Origin: Thalassobius sp. Cn5-15 | GTDB lineage: Bacteria; Pseudomonadota; Alphaproteobacteria; Rhodobacterales; Rhodobacteraceae | Direction of reading: 5' to 3' | DNA length: 64,000 bases | NCBI RefSeq assembly: GCF_022347685.1 | Contig: NZ_JAKRGF010000002.1 | Span: 62,001-126,000, forward strand | Shown: one piece after another, positions 38,211-47,639 of the stretch | Layout of the letters: the number at the start of each line of letters is the position of its first letter | Numbering within the stretch: position 1 is the first letter of the stretch | The notes under the pieces: generated by a model | Database searches by the model: none | What the model saw: only the letters and a program-made list of their open reading frames with translations | Told to the model about the DNA's origin: nothing | Translations under genes and position numbers: made by a program

Positions 38211-39634
38211 GCAGGTTCTCCCACGCGCAGCACGGCGCCGGGGTTCATGATCCCATGGGGGTCCAGACTGTCCTTGATCTGACGCATCAGCGCCAGCTTC
38301 ACCGGATCGCCGTATTTTTCCAGATCCTCAACCTTCAGCCGCCCGATGCCATGTTCAGCACTGACGCTCCCGCCGTAGCTGGCAACCAGATCATGCACAC
38401 AGGTTTTGATCGCATCGCGCAGATGGGCGTAGTCGTCCCGCGTTTTACCTTTCGTGGGAAAGACGTTGAAATGCAGGTTGCCATCACCCAAGTGCCCAAA
38501 ACAGTTGATCCGCACATCTGCCAAATCGGTAAGCGCCTGCCAGCCCTCGGCGATGAATTCGGCCATACGACTGAGCGGTAGCGAGATGTCGTGACTAGAG
38601 ACCGATCCGACCCGTCGATTGCCCTCGGGGATCTGTTCACGCATGTCCCACAGGGCGCGGCGTTGCTGTTCGCTCTGCGCAATCACGCCGTCACTGACGA
38701 GGTCCTGCTCAGCAGCATCGGCAAACAGCGTTTCCAAAGCGCCTGCCGGATCAAGACCTCGGGCAAGGCCCACGTCAATCAACACGCACCATTCGGGGAA
38801 ATCCTCAAATGGCAGGCGCAGGTCCGGCAGATGTTCGGCGATAAACGCCATCCCCTGACGGTGGATCAACTCAAACGCGGAAACCCCTTCGCCCATATGA
38901 CTGCGCGCCAGTGACAGCAACTTAAGCGCCGCCGCAGGCGACGGCACCACCATCACCGCTGTGCCCTGCTCTGCAGGAATAGGTGCCAGTTTCAGCGCGG
39001 CAGCGGTGATCACGCCCAATGTTCCCTCAGAGCCGACCATCAGGTTGCGCAGATCATAGCCGGTGTTGTCCTTGCGCAAGCGGCTGAGGCCGTTCCAGAT
39101 CCGGCCGTCTGCCAGCACCACCTCCAGCCCCAGCACCAGATCGCGGGTATTGCCGTAGCGCAGCACGTTCACCCCGCCCGCGTTCGTCGCCAGACAACCA
39201 CCGATACGGGCAGACCCCTTGGCTGCGATGGACATGGGGAACAGACGGTCGTGATCTGCGGCGATCGCATGGATGTCTTCGAGGATCGCGCCCGCCTCAA
39301 CCACCAAGACGTTTTCATCCGAATAGCACGCCCGCACCGCGGTCATGCGTTCCAGTGACAACAGGATGGGGGCCGCGCCCTCAGGTTTGATCTGCCCGCC
39401 GACCAGTCCTGTGCCCCCGCCATAGGGCACCACAGGCACATGGGCGTCGTGGGCCGCTTTGAGGATGATTGAGACCTGCTCAACGCTGGCAGGTGCCAGC
39501 ACCACGCCTGCCTGCCCCTGCCAGCGGCCACGGGGTTCTTCCAGATAGCTGGGGGTCGCCTCACGAAAGGTCGCGGCGGGCAGCGCAGCCCGTAAGGTCT
39601 CGACAAAAGCGGGGGTGGCAGAGTTCAAAGTCAT
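38207..39634 (-). CDS. FAD-linked D-2-hydroxyacid dehydrogenase (GlcD/D2HGDH type)
   Basis: 475 residues from ATG 39634 (MTLNSATPAF; 39646 is an alternative). VVPYGGGTGLVGGQIKPEG is the PCMH-type FAD-binding loop and RIGGCLATNAGGVNVLRYGNTRDLVLGLEVVLADG its second part; the C-terminal domain has FGHLGDGNLHFNVF and SAEHGIGRLK, metal-binding histidines of this family. Members oxidise D-lactate, glycolate or D-2-hydroxyglutarate. No GlcE or GlcF gene follows, which favours a single-subunit D-2-hydroxyglutarate or D-lactate dehydrogenase. Confidence 0.88.
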   Translation of the reverse strand: MTLNSATPAFVETLRAALPAATFREATPSYLEEPRGRWQGQAGVVLAPASVEQVSIILKAAHDAHVPVVPYGGGTGLVGGQIKPEGAAPILLSLERMTAVRACYSDENVLVVEAGAILEDIHAIAADHDRLFPMSIAAKGSARIGGCLATNAGGVNVLRYGNTRDLVLGLEVVLADGRIWNGLSRLRKDNTGYDLRNLMVGSEGTLGVITAAALKLAPIPAEQGTAVMVVPSPAAALKLLSLARSHMGEGVSAFELIHRQGMAFIAEHLPDLRLPFEDFPEWCVLIDVGLARGLDPAGALETLFADAAEQDLVSDGVIAQSEQQRRALWDMREQIPEGNRRVGSVSSHDISLPLSRMAEFIAEGWQALTDLADVRINCFGHLGDGNLHFNVFPTKGKTRDDYAHLRDAIKTCVHDLVASYGGSVSAEHGIGRLKVEDLEKYGDPVKLALMRQIKDSLDPHGIMNPGAVLRVGEPA

Positions 39635-39697
39635 GCAATCAGACATAGGTCGCCCGGGCGGTAAAGTCACGTCGCTGCAAGCATTAGAAAACCAGAA

Positions 39698-40279
39698 TTA
39701 CTCCGCCCGGCCACGGCGGTCCAGACGGATGTGCGCATAAAGAACATGGGTGCGCCAGCGACCGCCGATTTCCAGATAGCTTTGCGCCACGCCTTCGTAT
39801 TTGAAGCCGCATTTTTCCAGCAGATCGCGCGACGGTTTATTTTCCGGCAGGCATGCCGCCTCGATCCGGCTGAGATCCATACGATGAAAGGCGTGGTAGA
39901 CGACAGAATCAATCGCTTCGCGCATATAACCCTGACGGGCGTGGCGTTCGCCGATCCAATAGCCCAGCGTGCCCGATTGCGCAGGGCCGCGCCGGATATG
40001 ATCCAGCGTAATTGCGCCCAGCAGTTCGTCATCGTCGCGCCGCAAGATGAACAGCGGCAGCGCGGTCTCATTCTTGACCGCGCGGTTGGCCCAATAAACC
40101 CGATTTGCAAAGGACTTGCGCGCCAGATGGTCCGGCGCCCAAGCAGGTTCCCACGGTGTTAAAAATGCCTCGGACTCGCGACGCAAAGCGGTCCATGACT
40201 GAAAGTCGCCATGTTGCGGCAGACGCAGGGTCAGCCGCTCGGTCTCAACCCGAACCTGCTTTTTACCGCCGAACATCAC
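39698..40279 (-). CDS. GNAT acetyltransferase, RimJ/RimL type
   Basis: 193 residues. TERLTLRLPQHGDFQSWTALR opens a RimJ-type GNAT fold, LGAITLDHIRRG is strand 4, GYWIGERHARQGYMREAIDSVV carries the acetyl-CoA pyrophosphate loop, and IEAACLPENKPSRDLLEKCGFKYEG is the C-terminal signature. The family acetylates ribosomal protein N-termini. Its start overlaps the M16 peptidase stop by four bases (ATGA), last of a thrC-M16-GNAT unit. Confidence 0.9.
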   Translation of the reverse strand: MMFGGKKQVRVETERLTLRLPQHGDFQSWTALRRESEAFLTPWEPAWAPDHLARKSFANRVYWANRAVKNETALPLFILRRDDDELLGAITLDHIRRGPAQSGTLGYWIGERHARQGYMREAIDSVVYHAFHRMDLSRIEAACLPENKPSRDLLEKCGFKYEGVAQSYLEIGGRWRTHVLYAHIRLDRRGRAE

Positions 40280-41538
40280 GAATTGCGCCTCTCCTGCATC
40301 GCCTCCAGTGTCGGAGCCTGCTCTACAGGTCCGTAGAGCGCAAGCGCCGCGGGGGCTGAAACGGCCATTTTCTCTGCAAAATCCGTCACATCGCCGAGCG
40401 AGACCGCGTCAATCTTTTGCACCACCTCCTGCACGCCGGGCACACGGCCCCAGATCTGGATCATTCGCGCCAGACGTTCGGCACGGTTTGACGGGCTTTC
40501 CAGTCCCATCAACATGCCTGCCTTCATCTGGGCGCGGGCGCGGGCGACCTCTTCCTCGCCCATGTCATCGGCGGCGCGTTTCATCTCGTCCAGCGTGACG
40601 TTGGCCAGTTCCGCCAGCTGATCGCCAGAGGTGCCTGCGTAAAACGTCATCATGCCGCTATCCGCATAGGCACCCGCCTGGGCAAAGATCGTATAGCAGA
40701 GGCCGCGTTTTTCCCGTACCTCTTGGAACAGACGCGAAGACATACCCCCGCCCATCACCGCCGCGTAAATCTGTGCTGCATGGATGTTATCACTGCGATA
40801 ATCAGGGCTTTCCAGACCCATTGCGAAATGGGCCTGTTCCAGATCCTTCACCTGACGGTGTTCGCCGCCAAGGTATTTGGCTGGCTCATAAGCACTGCTG
40901 GTAATCGCGGGCAGATGGCCAAACAGCTCCTCGGCCGCGTTGACCAGCGCATCATGATCCACCGCACCGGCAGCGGCCAGTATCATTTGCCCCGGTCCGT
41001 AGCGTTCACCGACAAACTGCGCCAGATCATCGCGGCTAAAACTGCTTACCCGTTCCGACGGGCCCAAAATAGTGCGACCCAATGCCTGATCGGGATAGGC
41101 CTGTTCCTGCAACCAATCGAAAATCACATCGTCGGGCGTGTCCAGCGACTGCCCGATTTCCTGTAGGATCACGCCGCGCTCCACCTCAATCTCATGAGGA
41201 TCGAAGATCGGGTTCAGCACGATATCGGACAGCACATCCAGTGCCAGCGGCACATCGTCCTGCAAAACGCGCGCATAATAGGCGGTCGCCTCGCGCGAAG
41301 TGTAGGCGTTCAGGTAGCCGCCCACATCCTCGATCGCTTCAGCGATTTGCAACGCATTGCGCGTCTTGGTGCCCTTGAACGCCATATGCTCAAGGAAGTG
41401 CGCAATCCCGTTCTGTTCGGGGCGTTCATGACGACCGCCTGCCAGAACCCATATCCCGATAGAGGCCGATTGCAACCCCGGCATCAGTTCCGACACGACC
41501 CGGAACCCGTTGGACAAAGTGTGCAGTTTCACAGTCAC
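40276..41538 (-). CDS. M16 family zinc peptidase (processing-peptidase-like)
   Basis: 420 residues. The inverted zinc motif HFLEH in GIAHFLEHMAFKGT, with the downstream glutamate in the ETA/EAI-type helix (ATAYYARVLQDDVPLALDVLSDIVLNP...EIEVERGVILQEI), gives a complete active site. It resembles the beta subunit of mitochondrial processing peptidase, a known relationship for alphaproteobacterial M16 proteins. Substrates are unknown. It sits between thrC (4-bp overlap) and the GNAT gene. Confidence 0.9.
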   Translation of the reverse strand: MTVKLHTLSNGFRVVSELMPGLQSASIGIWVLAGGRHERPEQNGIAHFLEHMAFKGTKTRNALQIAEAIEDVGGYLNAYTSREATAYYARVLQDDVPLALDVLSDIVLNPIFDPHEIEVERGVILQEIGQSLDTPDDVIFDWLQEQAYPDQALGRTILGPSERVSSFSRDDLAQFVGERYGPGQMILAAAGAVDHDALVNAAEELFGHLPAITSSAYEPAKYLGGEHRQVKDLEQAHFAMGLESPDYRSDNIHAAQIYAAVMGGGMSSRLFQEVREKRGLCYTIFAQAGAYADSGMMTFYAGTSGDQLAELANVTLDEMKRAADDMGEEEVARARAQMKAGMLMGLESPSNRAERLARMIQIWGRVPGVQEVVQKIDAVSLGDVTDFAEKMAVSAPAALALYGPVEQAPTLEAMQERRNS

Positions 41539-42923
41539 TGAGCGATACGCTCCTTGACCAGCGCCTCCAGCGCGGCAAGGTCGTTGCCGATGCGGGTCAC
41601 ACGTTCGTCACGCTCAAACAAATCCGCCATACGGGCGGGCAGCGCCGGATGCTGGCCGCTGGCGGCCTCCACAGCAGCGGGGAATTTCGCCGGATGCGCG
41701 GTGGCCAAAGTGATCATCGGCACCGATGCGTCGCGTTTTTCCTCGGCCACTTTCACGCCGATGGCGCTGTGCGGGCATAGCAATTCGCCAGTGGTCTCAA
41801 AGAAGGTTCTGATCGTTGCCGAGGTCTCCTCCTCGGAACAATTGCCGCTGTCAAACAACGCCTGTAGCTTCTGCAGGGCGCCTTGCGACACGCTGAAGCC
41901 GTCCGCTTTCAGTTCATCCATCAACTGGCTGACCGCCGCGCCATCCTGATCGTACGCATAGTAAAGCGCCCGTTCGAAGTTCGAGGACACCTGAATGTCC
42001 ATCGACGGGCTGATCGACGGCTCCACCCCATCAGGGCGATATTCCCCGGTGCTGAGACAGCGGTGCAGAATGTCGTTTTGGTTGGTCGCCACCACCAGAC
42101 GATCAATCGGCAGGCCCATCTGCTTGGCGATATAGCCTGCAAAGATGTCACCGAAGTTGCCAGTCGGCACGGTAAAGCTGACCTTACGGTGCGGTGCGCC
42201 AAGGCTGACGGCAGAGGTGAAGTAATAGACCACCTGCGCCAATACGCGGGCAAAGTTGATCGAGTTCACACCGGCCAGACGTACGCCATCGCGGAAGTCG
42301 AAATCGTTGAACATGTCCTTAATGCGGGCCTGACAGTCATCAAAATGACCATCCACCGCCAGCGCATGTACATTGCTGTCCGCTGGCGTGGTCATCTGAC
42401 GGCGCTGCACCTCAGACACGCGGCCGTGCGGGTAGAGAATGAACAGGTCCACCGCGTCGAGACCTTTAAAAGCCTCCATCGCCGCCGATCCGGTGTCGCC
42501 AGAGGTGGCGCCTGCGATGGTCACGCGGCTGCCAGAGCGTTTGAGCGAGGCCTGAAACATCTGGCCGATCAGCTGCATGGCGAAATCTTTGAACGCCAGC
42601 GTGGGTCCATGGAACAGTTCCAGCAGAAAATGATTGTCGCCCAGCTGCACCATCGGGGCGCGGGCGGCGTGGCCGAAACCAGCGTAGGCTTTGGCGATGA
42701 TCTCTTTAAACTCGTCATCCGCAAAGGTATCGCCGATGTAGGGTTTCATCACCCGGAACGCCACCTCTTCATAGGGCAAGCCAGACAGCGCTGCGATTTC
42801 ATCCGCGCTCATGGTCGGGATGGTTTCGGGCAGATACAGGCCACCGTCACGGGCCAGCCCGGTCAGCATCGCTTCTTCAAAATTCAGGACGGGCGCCTTG
42901 CCCCGGGTCGAAACATATTTCAC
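41535..42923 (-). CDS. thrC: Threonine synthase
   Basis: 462 residues. It converts O-phosphohomoserine to threonine with PLP. ELFHGPTLAFKDFAMQLIGQMF contains the PLP lysine, TIAGATSGDTGSAAMEAFKG the phosphate loop, and SFTVPTGNFGDIFAGYIAKQMG is conserved. The N-terminal MKYVSTRGKAP matches the longer class of ThrC found in proteobacteria. First of the coupled thrC-M16-GNAT genes, 14 bp from surf1. Confidence 0.95.
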   Translation of the reverse strand: MKYVSTRGKAPVLNFEEAMLTGLARDGGLYLPETIPTMSADEIAALSGLPYEEVAFRVMKPYIGDTFADDEFKEIIAKAYAGFGHAARAPMVQLGDNHFLLELFHGPTLAFKDFAMQLIGQMFQASLKRSGSRVTIAGATSGDTGSAAMEAFKGLDAVDLFILYPHGRVSEVQRRQMTTPADSNVHALAVDGHFDDCQARIKDMFNDFDFRDGVRLAGVNSINFARVLAQVVYYFTSAVSLGAPHRKVSFTVPTGNFGDIFAGYIAKQMGLPIDRLVVATNQNDILHRCLSTGEYRPDGVEPSISPSMDIQVSSNFERALYYAYDQDGAAVSQLMDELKADGFSVSQGALQKLQALFDSGNCSEEETSATIRTFFETTGELLCPHSAIGVKVAEEKRDASVPMITLATAHPAKFPAAVEAASGQHPALPARMADLFERDERVTRIGNDLAALEALVKERIAQ

Positions 42924-42937
42924 GGCTCAGATCCCTT

Positions 42938-43615
42938 TCAGAGGTTGCGTGCGGATTTGTACATGCGCCACAGGAAAAGGCCAAGCATCAGCAGCCAAAC
43001 GGCCGCCAGCCCATACCAAGTAACGACATATTCCAGATGATCGTTAGGAATGCCCTCAGTGCCAACACCCAGCGGCGTCACCTGTGGGTCAACGAAAGAT
43101 GTGCTGCGTGCAATCACCAGCACCGGGTCAGCCTGCAGATGCGCGGCCAGAACCGACACCTCGCGGGCAAACCAGATATTATCACTCAGATCATTGTCGG
43201 GCGTGTATTTATCACGCTCTTCGGGCCAGTGCAGGTTGCCGGTCACAGTGACGACCCCCGCTGGCAGATCAGGCTGTGTGTCGGCCACGCGGATAAACCC
43301 ACGATCCACCATGATGCGCCCCGCATCCGTGTCCAGCGCAGTGATCAGGCGATAGCCTGCGCCCATCTTCTTGTGGCTGACCAGCACGCGGACCGTGTCG
43401 CCCACAAAAGTTCCACGCACCGAAACCGGCAGAAACCTGTGCTGCACCGGATCAGGTGCAGCAGGGACCGCCACGGGGGCTGCATCAATCAACGATGCCA
43501 CCTCGGCCAGATAGGCTTCTTTCTCGCCCATACGGCGCATCTGCCAATTGCCCAGACTGACCAGAATGCCAAAGCAGACCAGACCAAGGATCAAGGTGAC
43601 AGCGAACCGGATCAT
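42938..43615 (-). CDS. SURF1 family cytochrome oxidase assembly protein
   Basis: 225 residues with a helix at each end (FAVTLILGLVCFGILVSLGNWQM and HLEYVVTWYGLAAVWLLMLGLFLWRMY) and a periplasmic middle, the SURF1 layout. LGNWQMRRMGEK and LITALDTDAGRIMVDRGFI are family blocks. SURF1 helps insert heme a into subunit I. A terminator at 43789 separates it from ctaE, so it probably has its own promoter. Confidence 0.93.
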   Translation of the reverse strand: MIRFAVTLILGLVCFGILVSLGNWQMRRMGEKEAYLAEVASLIDAAPVAVPAAPDPVQHRFLPVSVRGTFVGDTVRVLVSHKKMGAGYRLITALDTDAGRIMVDRGFIRVADTQPDLPAGVVTVTGNLHWPEERDKYTPDNDLSDNIWFAREVSVLAAHLQADPVLVIARSTSFVDPQVTPLGVGTEGIPNDHLEYVVTWYGLAAVWLLMLGLFLWRMYKSARNL

Positions 43616-43788
43616 AAGGGCAAGAACGTCCTTTCAACGCAGTGCCCAGCAGTGGGCAGCTTGCGCCTGTTTTTGCCAATCACAGCCTGATTTACAACTG
43701 CATTCGCGACGCTCTGCGACAAATTCCTTTTAATGATCCTCAAATACGCCATTCCCCCTGCAATCACACCGTACCCTATCCAAGTAAA

Positions 43789-43816
43789 AGCCCCCCGCAG
43801 TCACCTGCGAGGGGCT
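43789..43816 (-). terminator. Terminator after ctaE
   Basis: AGCCCCCCGCAG (43789-43800) and CTGCGAGGGGCT (43805-43816) pair with one mismatch; on the minus strand the stem is followed by TTTTACTT, ending the ctaC to ctaE transcript. Confidence 0.85.
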
Positions 43817-43840
43817 AAAACCATTCAGCTGTAACGCGGC

Positions 43841-44674
43841 TTAGCCGGCCCAAATGTAAACTGCGGCAAACAGGAACAGCCACACAACATCAACGAAGTG
43901 CCAATACCATGCAGCCGCTTCAAAACCGACGTGACGCTCAGGGGTGAAGTGCCCCTTCATGCCGCGCAGCATGCAGACGAACAGGAAGATGGTGCCGACG
44001 ACAACGTGGAACCCGTGGAAACCGGTCGCCATGAAGAAGTTGGCGCCATAGATGTTGCCTGCAAAACCAAAGGAGGCGTGGGTGTATTCGTAAGCCTGGA
44101 AGCCGGTGAAGATCAGGCCCAGCACAACCGCGATCGCCAGACCCATAACGAAATCCTTGCGGTTGTTTTCATGCGCCAGCGCGTGGTGCGCCCAAGTGGC
44201 CGCGAAGCCCGAGCACAGCAGGATCAGCGTATTGATCAGCGGCAGATGCCAGGGGTCAAAGGTTTCAATCCCAACGGGGGGCCAAACACCGTCCACTGCG
44301 GGGCTTTCGGGACCCATCGGGTACATTGCGTGCTTGAAGAAGCTCCAGAACCATGCGGCAAAGAACATCACTTCGGACATTACAAACAGAATGAAACCGT
44401 AGCGCAGGCCGATGGCAACAACAGGGGTGTGATCGCCGGTCTGTGCTTCGTGCACCACCTCGGCCCACCAGCCGAAAGAAACGTACAGAACACCGACGAA
44501 GCCGATGAGGAACATCCACGGGCCGTTCAGCACAACGTTGCCGCCGAACATCGGCACGTCGCCCGACATCCAGACAACTGCGCCGTATAGCATGACAAAA
44601 GCAAAGAGCGAGGCCAGAAGAGGCCACAGCGACGGGGGCAGAATGTGATAATCGTGATTTTTAGCGTGCGCCAT
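43841..44674 (-). CDS. ctaE: Cytochrome c oxidase subunit III
   Basis: 277 residues, seven membrane helices. [19 protein letters not shown] is the alphaproteobacterial N-terminus; [23 protein letters not shown] and the C-terminal [17 protein letters not shown] are highly conserved. Subunit III of the aa3 oxidase binds lipids and supports proton uptake. Last gene of the assembly cluster before its terminator. Confidence 0.97.
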   Translation of the reverse strand: MAHAKNHDYHILPPSLWPLLASLFAFVMLYGAVVWMSGDVPMFGGNVVLNGPWMFLIGFVGVLYVSFGWWAEVVHEAQTGDHTPVVAIGLRYGFILFVMSEVMFFAAWFWSFFKHAMYPMGPESPAVDGVWPPVGIETFDPWHLPLINTLILLCSGFAATWAHHALAHENNRKDFVMGLAIAVVLGLIFTGFQAYEYTHASFGFAGNIYGANFFMATGFHGFHVVVGTIFLFVCMLRGMKGHFTPERHVGFEAAAWYWHFVDVVWLFLFAAVYIWAG

Positions 44675-44698
44675 TTCTTTTCCCTCGTTGGAAGGCTT

Positions 44699-45280
44699 TT
44701 AGTTTAGGTTTGTTTTCTTGCCCGTCGCAAGCGCCGCTTCTTGCTGCGCTTCCTCCTCGGGCAAGTCGATTTCATAGAAAGTGTAGGACAGCGTGATCTG
44801 GTGAAGGTATTTACCCTCACTGTCCTCGACGATTTCGGGATCCACAAAGAAGGTCACGGGCATCTGTACCCGTTCCCCCGGTTGCAGCACCTGTTCGGTG
44901 AAGCAGAAGCAGTCGATCTTGGTAAAATAGCCACCCGCCGCGTAAGGCGCGACGTTATAGGTCGACTGGCCTGCGATGGGTTTGTCGGTAGGGTTATAGG
45001 CCTCGTAGAAGGCCAGACCGGTTTCGCCGATACGTACCTCCATCTCACGCTGCACGGGCTTAAACTCCCACGGCATATCGCGTTCCTTGGAGGCGTCAAA
45101 GCGCACCTTAATTGTTTTATCAAGGATCTGGTCCGCGCCCTGTTCAGACACCAGCGTGGTGCCGCCAAAGCCGGTCACCCGACAGAACCAGTCGTAAAAC
45201 GGCACCGAGGCCCAGGCCAGCGCGCCCATGGTCAGCACCACGCCAACCAATTTCACCACGGTTTTACTCTTGGCGTCCAT
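44699..45280 (-). CDS. ctaG: Cytochrome oxidase copper chaperone Cox11/CtaG
   Basis: 193 residues from ATG 45280 (a GTG at 45301 is an alternative). One N-terminal helix (VVKLVGVVLTMGALAWASVPFYDWFCRVTGFGG) anchors a periplasmic domain with the copper motif DCFCFTEQVLQPGE. It delivers copper to the CuB site of subunit I. It lies between coxF and ctaE. Confidence 0.95.
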   Translation of the reverse strand: MDAKSKTVVKLVGVVLTMGALAWASVPFYDWFCRVTGFGGTTLVSEQGADQILDKTIKVRFDASKERDMPWEFKPVQREMEVRIGETGLAFYEAYNPTDKPIAGQSTYNVAPYAAGGYFTKIDCFCFTEQVLQPGERVQMPVTFFVDPEIVEDSEGKYLHQITLSYTFYEIDLPEEEAQQEAALATGKKTNLN

Positions 45281-45290
45281 TGCCACAGCT

Positions 45291-45464
45291 TTAACCCTCA
45301 CCCTGTGTTACGTTGGTGATCGTTGCCTCAAGGCCGCCGCTGGTGATTTTCACCATGGTCAGTCCAAAAACGATGGCAATAAAGGCGGCCAGCGTCAGGC
45401 CGACACCAATATTGCGACTGGAGCGGCGCTTGTGCAACTCGTGTTCGACGTTTTCAAAACCCAT
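45291..45464 (-). CDS. Small CoxF-type membrane protein of the oxidase cluster
   Basis: 57 residues from ATG 45464: a charged N-terminus ([18 protein letters not shown]), one helix ([20 protein letters not shown]) and a short tail. A protein of this kind sits at this place in many alphaproteobacterial cytochrome oxidase clusters, named CoxF or left unnamed. It probably assists assembly; no activity is known. One base from the end of ctaB. Confidence 0.85.
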   Translation of the reverse strand: MGFENVEHELHKRRSSRNIGVGLTLAAFIAIVFGLTMVKITSGGLEATITNVTQGEG

Positions 45465-45465
45465 T

Positions 45466-46416
45466 TTACCAGCCTCCCAGACCGTAGGGGCGCAACGCCG
45501 CTTCGGCCAGAATCGCACCGAAGTGCAGGAACAGATAGAGCAGCGACAGGCCGAAAAACGACTTCTCGACACGGTAGGTATCCGCCTCGGCAGCCTCTTC
45601 GGGACGACGCCAGATTTTTACCGCACCCCACAGGAACATCGCGTTCAGGACGACGGCGGTTGTCATGTAGATCGGCCCACCGATCGCGGTCAGGCCAGTG
45701 CCGATCGCCAGAGGCGCCAGCAGGATGGTGTAGACGAGGATATGCGCGCGGGTCACTTTACGGCCGTGTGTTACGGTCAGCATCGGCACGCCTGCCTCTT
45801 TGTAGTCAGACTTCATGAACAGCGCCAGCGCCCAGAAATGCGGCGGCGTCCACATGAAAATCAGCAGGAACATCAACACGGATTCGGCGCTGACACCGCC
45901 GGTCGCAACGGCCCAGCCAATCATCGGAGGAAAAGCACCCGCCGCACCACCAATAACGATGTTCTGCGGGGTCCAGCGTTTCAGCCACATGGTGTAGATG
46001 ACTGCGTAAAAGAAGATGGTGAAGGCCAGAAGACCCGCAGCAAACCAATTCGCTGCCAGCCCCAGCATGATCACCGCCATGCCCGACAGCGCCAGGCCGA
46101 TGGCCATCGCTTCGCGCGGTTGCACCTTGCCCGACGGGATCGGACGTGAGGTGGTGCGTTTCATCACCGCATCAATATCGGCGTCCCACCACATGTTCAG
46201 CGCGCCAGAGGCACCGCCGCCCACTGCAATGAACAGAACTGCACAGAAGGCAATGAACGGATGCACCGACACCGGCGCCGCGATCAGGCCAACGAGGGCT
46301 GTGAACACCACCAGCGACATCACACGCGGTTTCAGCAGAGCGAAGTAATCGCCAAACTGTGCTTCGCCCGGATGGGTGTTGTTATTTACGGAGGTATCGA
46401 AACTTGCGTCAGTCAT
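45466..46416 (-). CDS. ctaB: Heme o synthase (protoheme IX farnesyltransferase)
   Basis: 316 residues from ATG 46416 (GGAAGG upstream); the open frame reaches 46470. Polytopic UbiA-type prenyltransferase with the Asp-rich motif [15 protein letters not shown] and the second in [13 protein letters not shown]. It adds farnesyl to heme b, giving heme o, precursor of heme a for the aa3 oxidase. It follows ctaC across a strong hairpin. Confidence 0.96.
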   Translation of the reverse strand: MTDASFDTSVNNNTHPGEAQFGDYFALLKPRVMSLVVFTALVGLIAAPVSVHPFIAFCAVLFIAVGGGASGALNMWWDADIDAVMKRTTSRPIPSGKVQPREAMAIGLALSGMAVIMLGLAANWFAAGLLAFTIFFYAVIYTMWLKRWTPQNIVIGGAAGAFPPMIGWAVATGGVSAESVLMFLLIFMWTPPHFWALALFMKSDYKEAGVPMLTVTHGRKVTRAHILVYTILLAPLAIGTGLTAIGGPIYMTTAVVLNAMFLWGAVKIWRRPEEAAEADTYRVEKSFFGLSLLYLFLHFGAILAEAALRPYGLGGW

Positions 46417-46468
46417 TCTTTGCCTTCCAAATCTGCGCGTCATACGCAGGGGAATGGTGGGGTCAGCC

Positions 46469-46498
46469 AACGGCCCGCCCTTTCACCGGCGGGCCGTT
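46469..46498 (-). terminator. Hairpin between ctaC and ctaB
   Basis: AACGGCCCGCC (46469-46479) pairs exactly with GGCGGGCCGTT (46488-46498). It lies 25 bp past the ctaC stop and could reduce read-through into the assembly genes, keeping subunit II in excess. Confidence 0.7.
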
Positions 46499-46523
46499 GA
46501 GATCAGGCATCAGCCCTTCGGGA

Positions 46524-47450
46524 TCAGTTCGCGGCGGCGACCTGATAGCCGGGCAGTGTGGTGATATCGCCAGCGTATTCGTCAATCGCGCCTTTCAGCC
46601 ACTCTTGGTAGGCCTCTTCGCTGACGACTTTGACGGTGATCGGCATGTAGGCGTGGTCTTTACCGCACAGTTCAGAACACTGGCCAAAGTAGATGCCTTC
46701 CTGTTCGGCTTTAAACCACAGCTGGGCGATACGTCCAGGGACAGCGTCCTGTTTCACACCAAAGGCGGGGATGGTCCATGAGTGGATCACGTCAGCGCCA
46801 GTCACATCCATGACCACAACCTTGTTGACCGGAACCACGACCTGCGTGTCGGTGGCCAGCAGGAACTCGTCCTCATTATACCCAGCGTCCACCAGCTTGG
46901 CGCGCATCGCGTCGTCCAGAACATAGGGGGACACATCAGCATCTGCCGCGCGCGTATCAGAATCCAGCGTTGCAGGCTGGCCGATCATGTATTGATCAAA
47001 GGCAAATTCGTGATCGGTGTATTCATACCCCCAGTACCACTGGTAACCGGTCACCTTGATGTGCACGTCACCTGCGGGGATTTCCTGCTGTTTAAACAGG
47101 ACCGGAAGGCTGAAGGCGCCAATGATCACCAGGATAAAGATCGGTACGATGGTCCAAGCAATTTCAATCCCGGTGTTGTGGGTGAAGGTTGCCGGCGTTG
47201 GGTTTGCCTTACGGTTGTGGCGCACGATGATGTAGGCCACCAGACCAACCACAAACAGGGTGATCAGGGTAATAATCCACAGCAGAAGGCCGTCCAGCCA
47301 CTGAAGGTCACGGGCCAGTTCGGTGGCCGCAGGCTGAAAGTTTAGGCCTTTGGGGGTCGGCTTGCCAATAGTTTCGACGGCTTCCTGGGCAATGGCCGGA
47401 GCCGCAATGGCGGTTGCTGTTGCGGCCAGAAGGCTAGTGTTAAGTCGCAT
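46524..47450 (-). CDS. ctaC: Cytochrome c oxidase subunit II
   Basis: 308 residues with a signal sequence ([12 protein letters not shown], cleavage near AIAQEA), two membrane helices, and a periplasmic CuA domain: [18 protein letters not shown] and [17 protein letters not shown] carry the His, Cys, Glu, Cys, His and Met ligands. It receives electrons from cytochrome c. Subunit I (ctaD) is not in this window, usual for Rhodobacterales where it lies elsewhere. Confidence 0.97.
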   Translation of the reverse strand: MRLNTSLLAATATAIAAPAIAQEAVETIGKPTPKGLNFQPAATELARDLQWLDGLLLWIITLITLFVVGLVAYIIVRHNRKANPTPATFTHNTGIEIAWTIVPIFILVIIGAFSLPVLFKQQEIPAGDVHIKVTGYQWYWGYEYTDHEFAFDQYMIGQPATLDSDTRAADADVSPYVLDDAMRAKLVDAGYNEDEFLLATDTQVVVPVNKVVVMDVTGADVIHSWTIPAFGVKQDAVPGRIAQLWFKAEQEGIYFGQCSELCGKDHAYMPITVKVVSEEAYQEWLKGAIDEYAGDITTLPGYQVAAAN

Positions 47451-47639
47451 ATGTCACCCTGATCGGTTGAGCTGTTCTTCGTTTTTTGCCGCCTTAGATA
47501 TCTGAGGCAGCGGAATCTCGTTGTTTTGCCGAGGATACAAAGCATATTCTAGCTTACGTAACAATAATCCCGACGCGGCAAACGGTCGCTTTTTTGATTT
47601 AGATCAAATTCGCCCTCTGGGAAAGACAGGAAAACACTT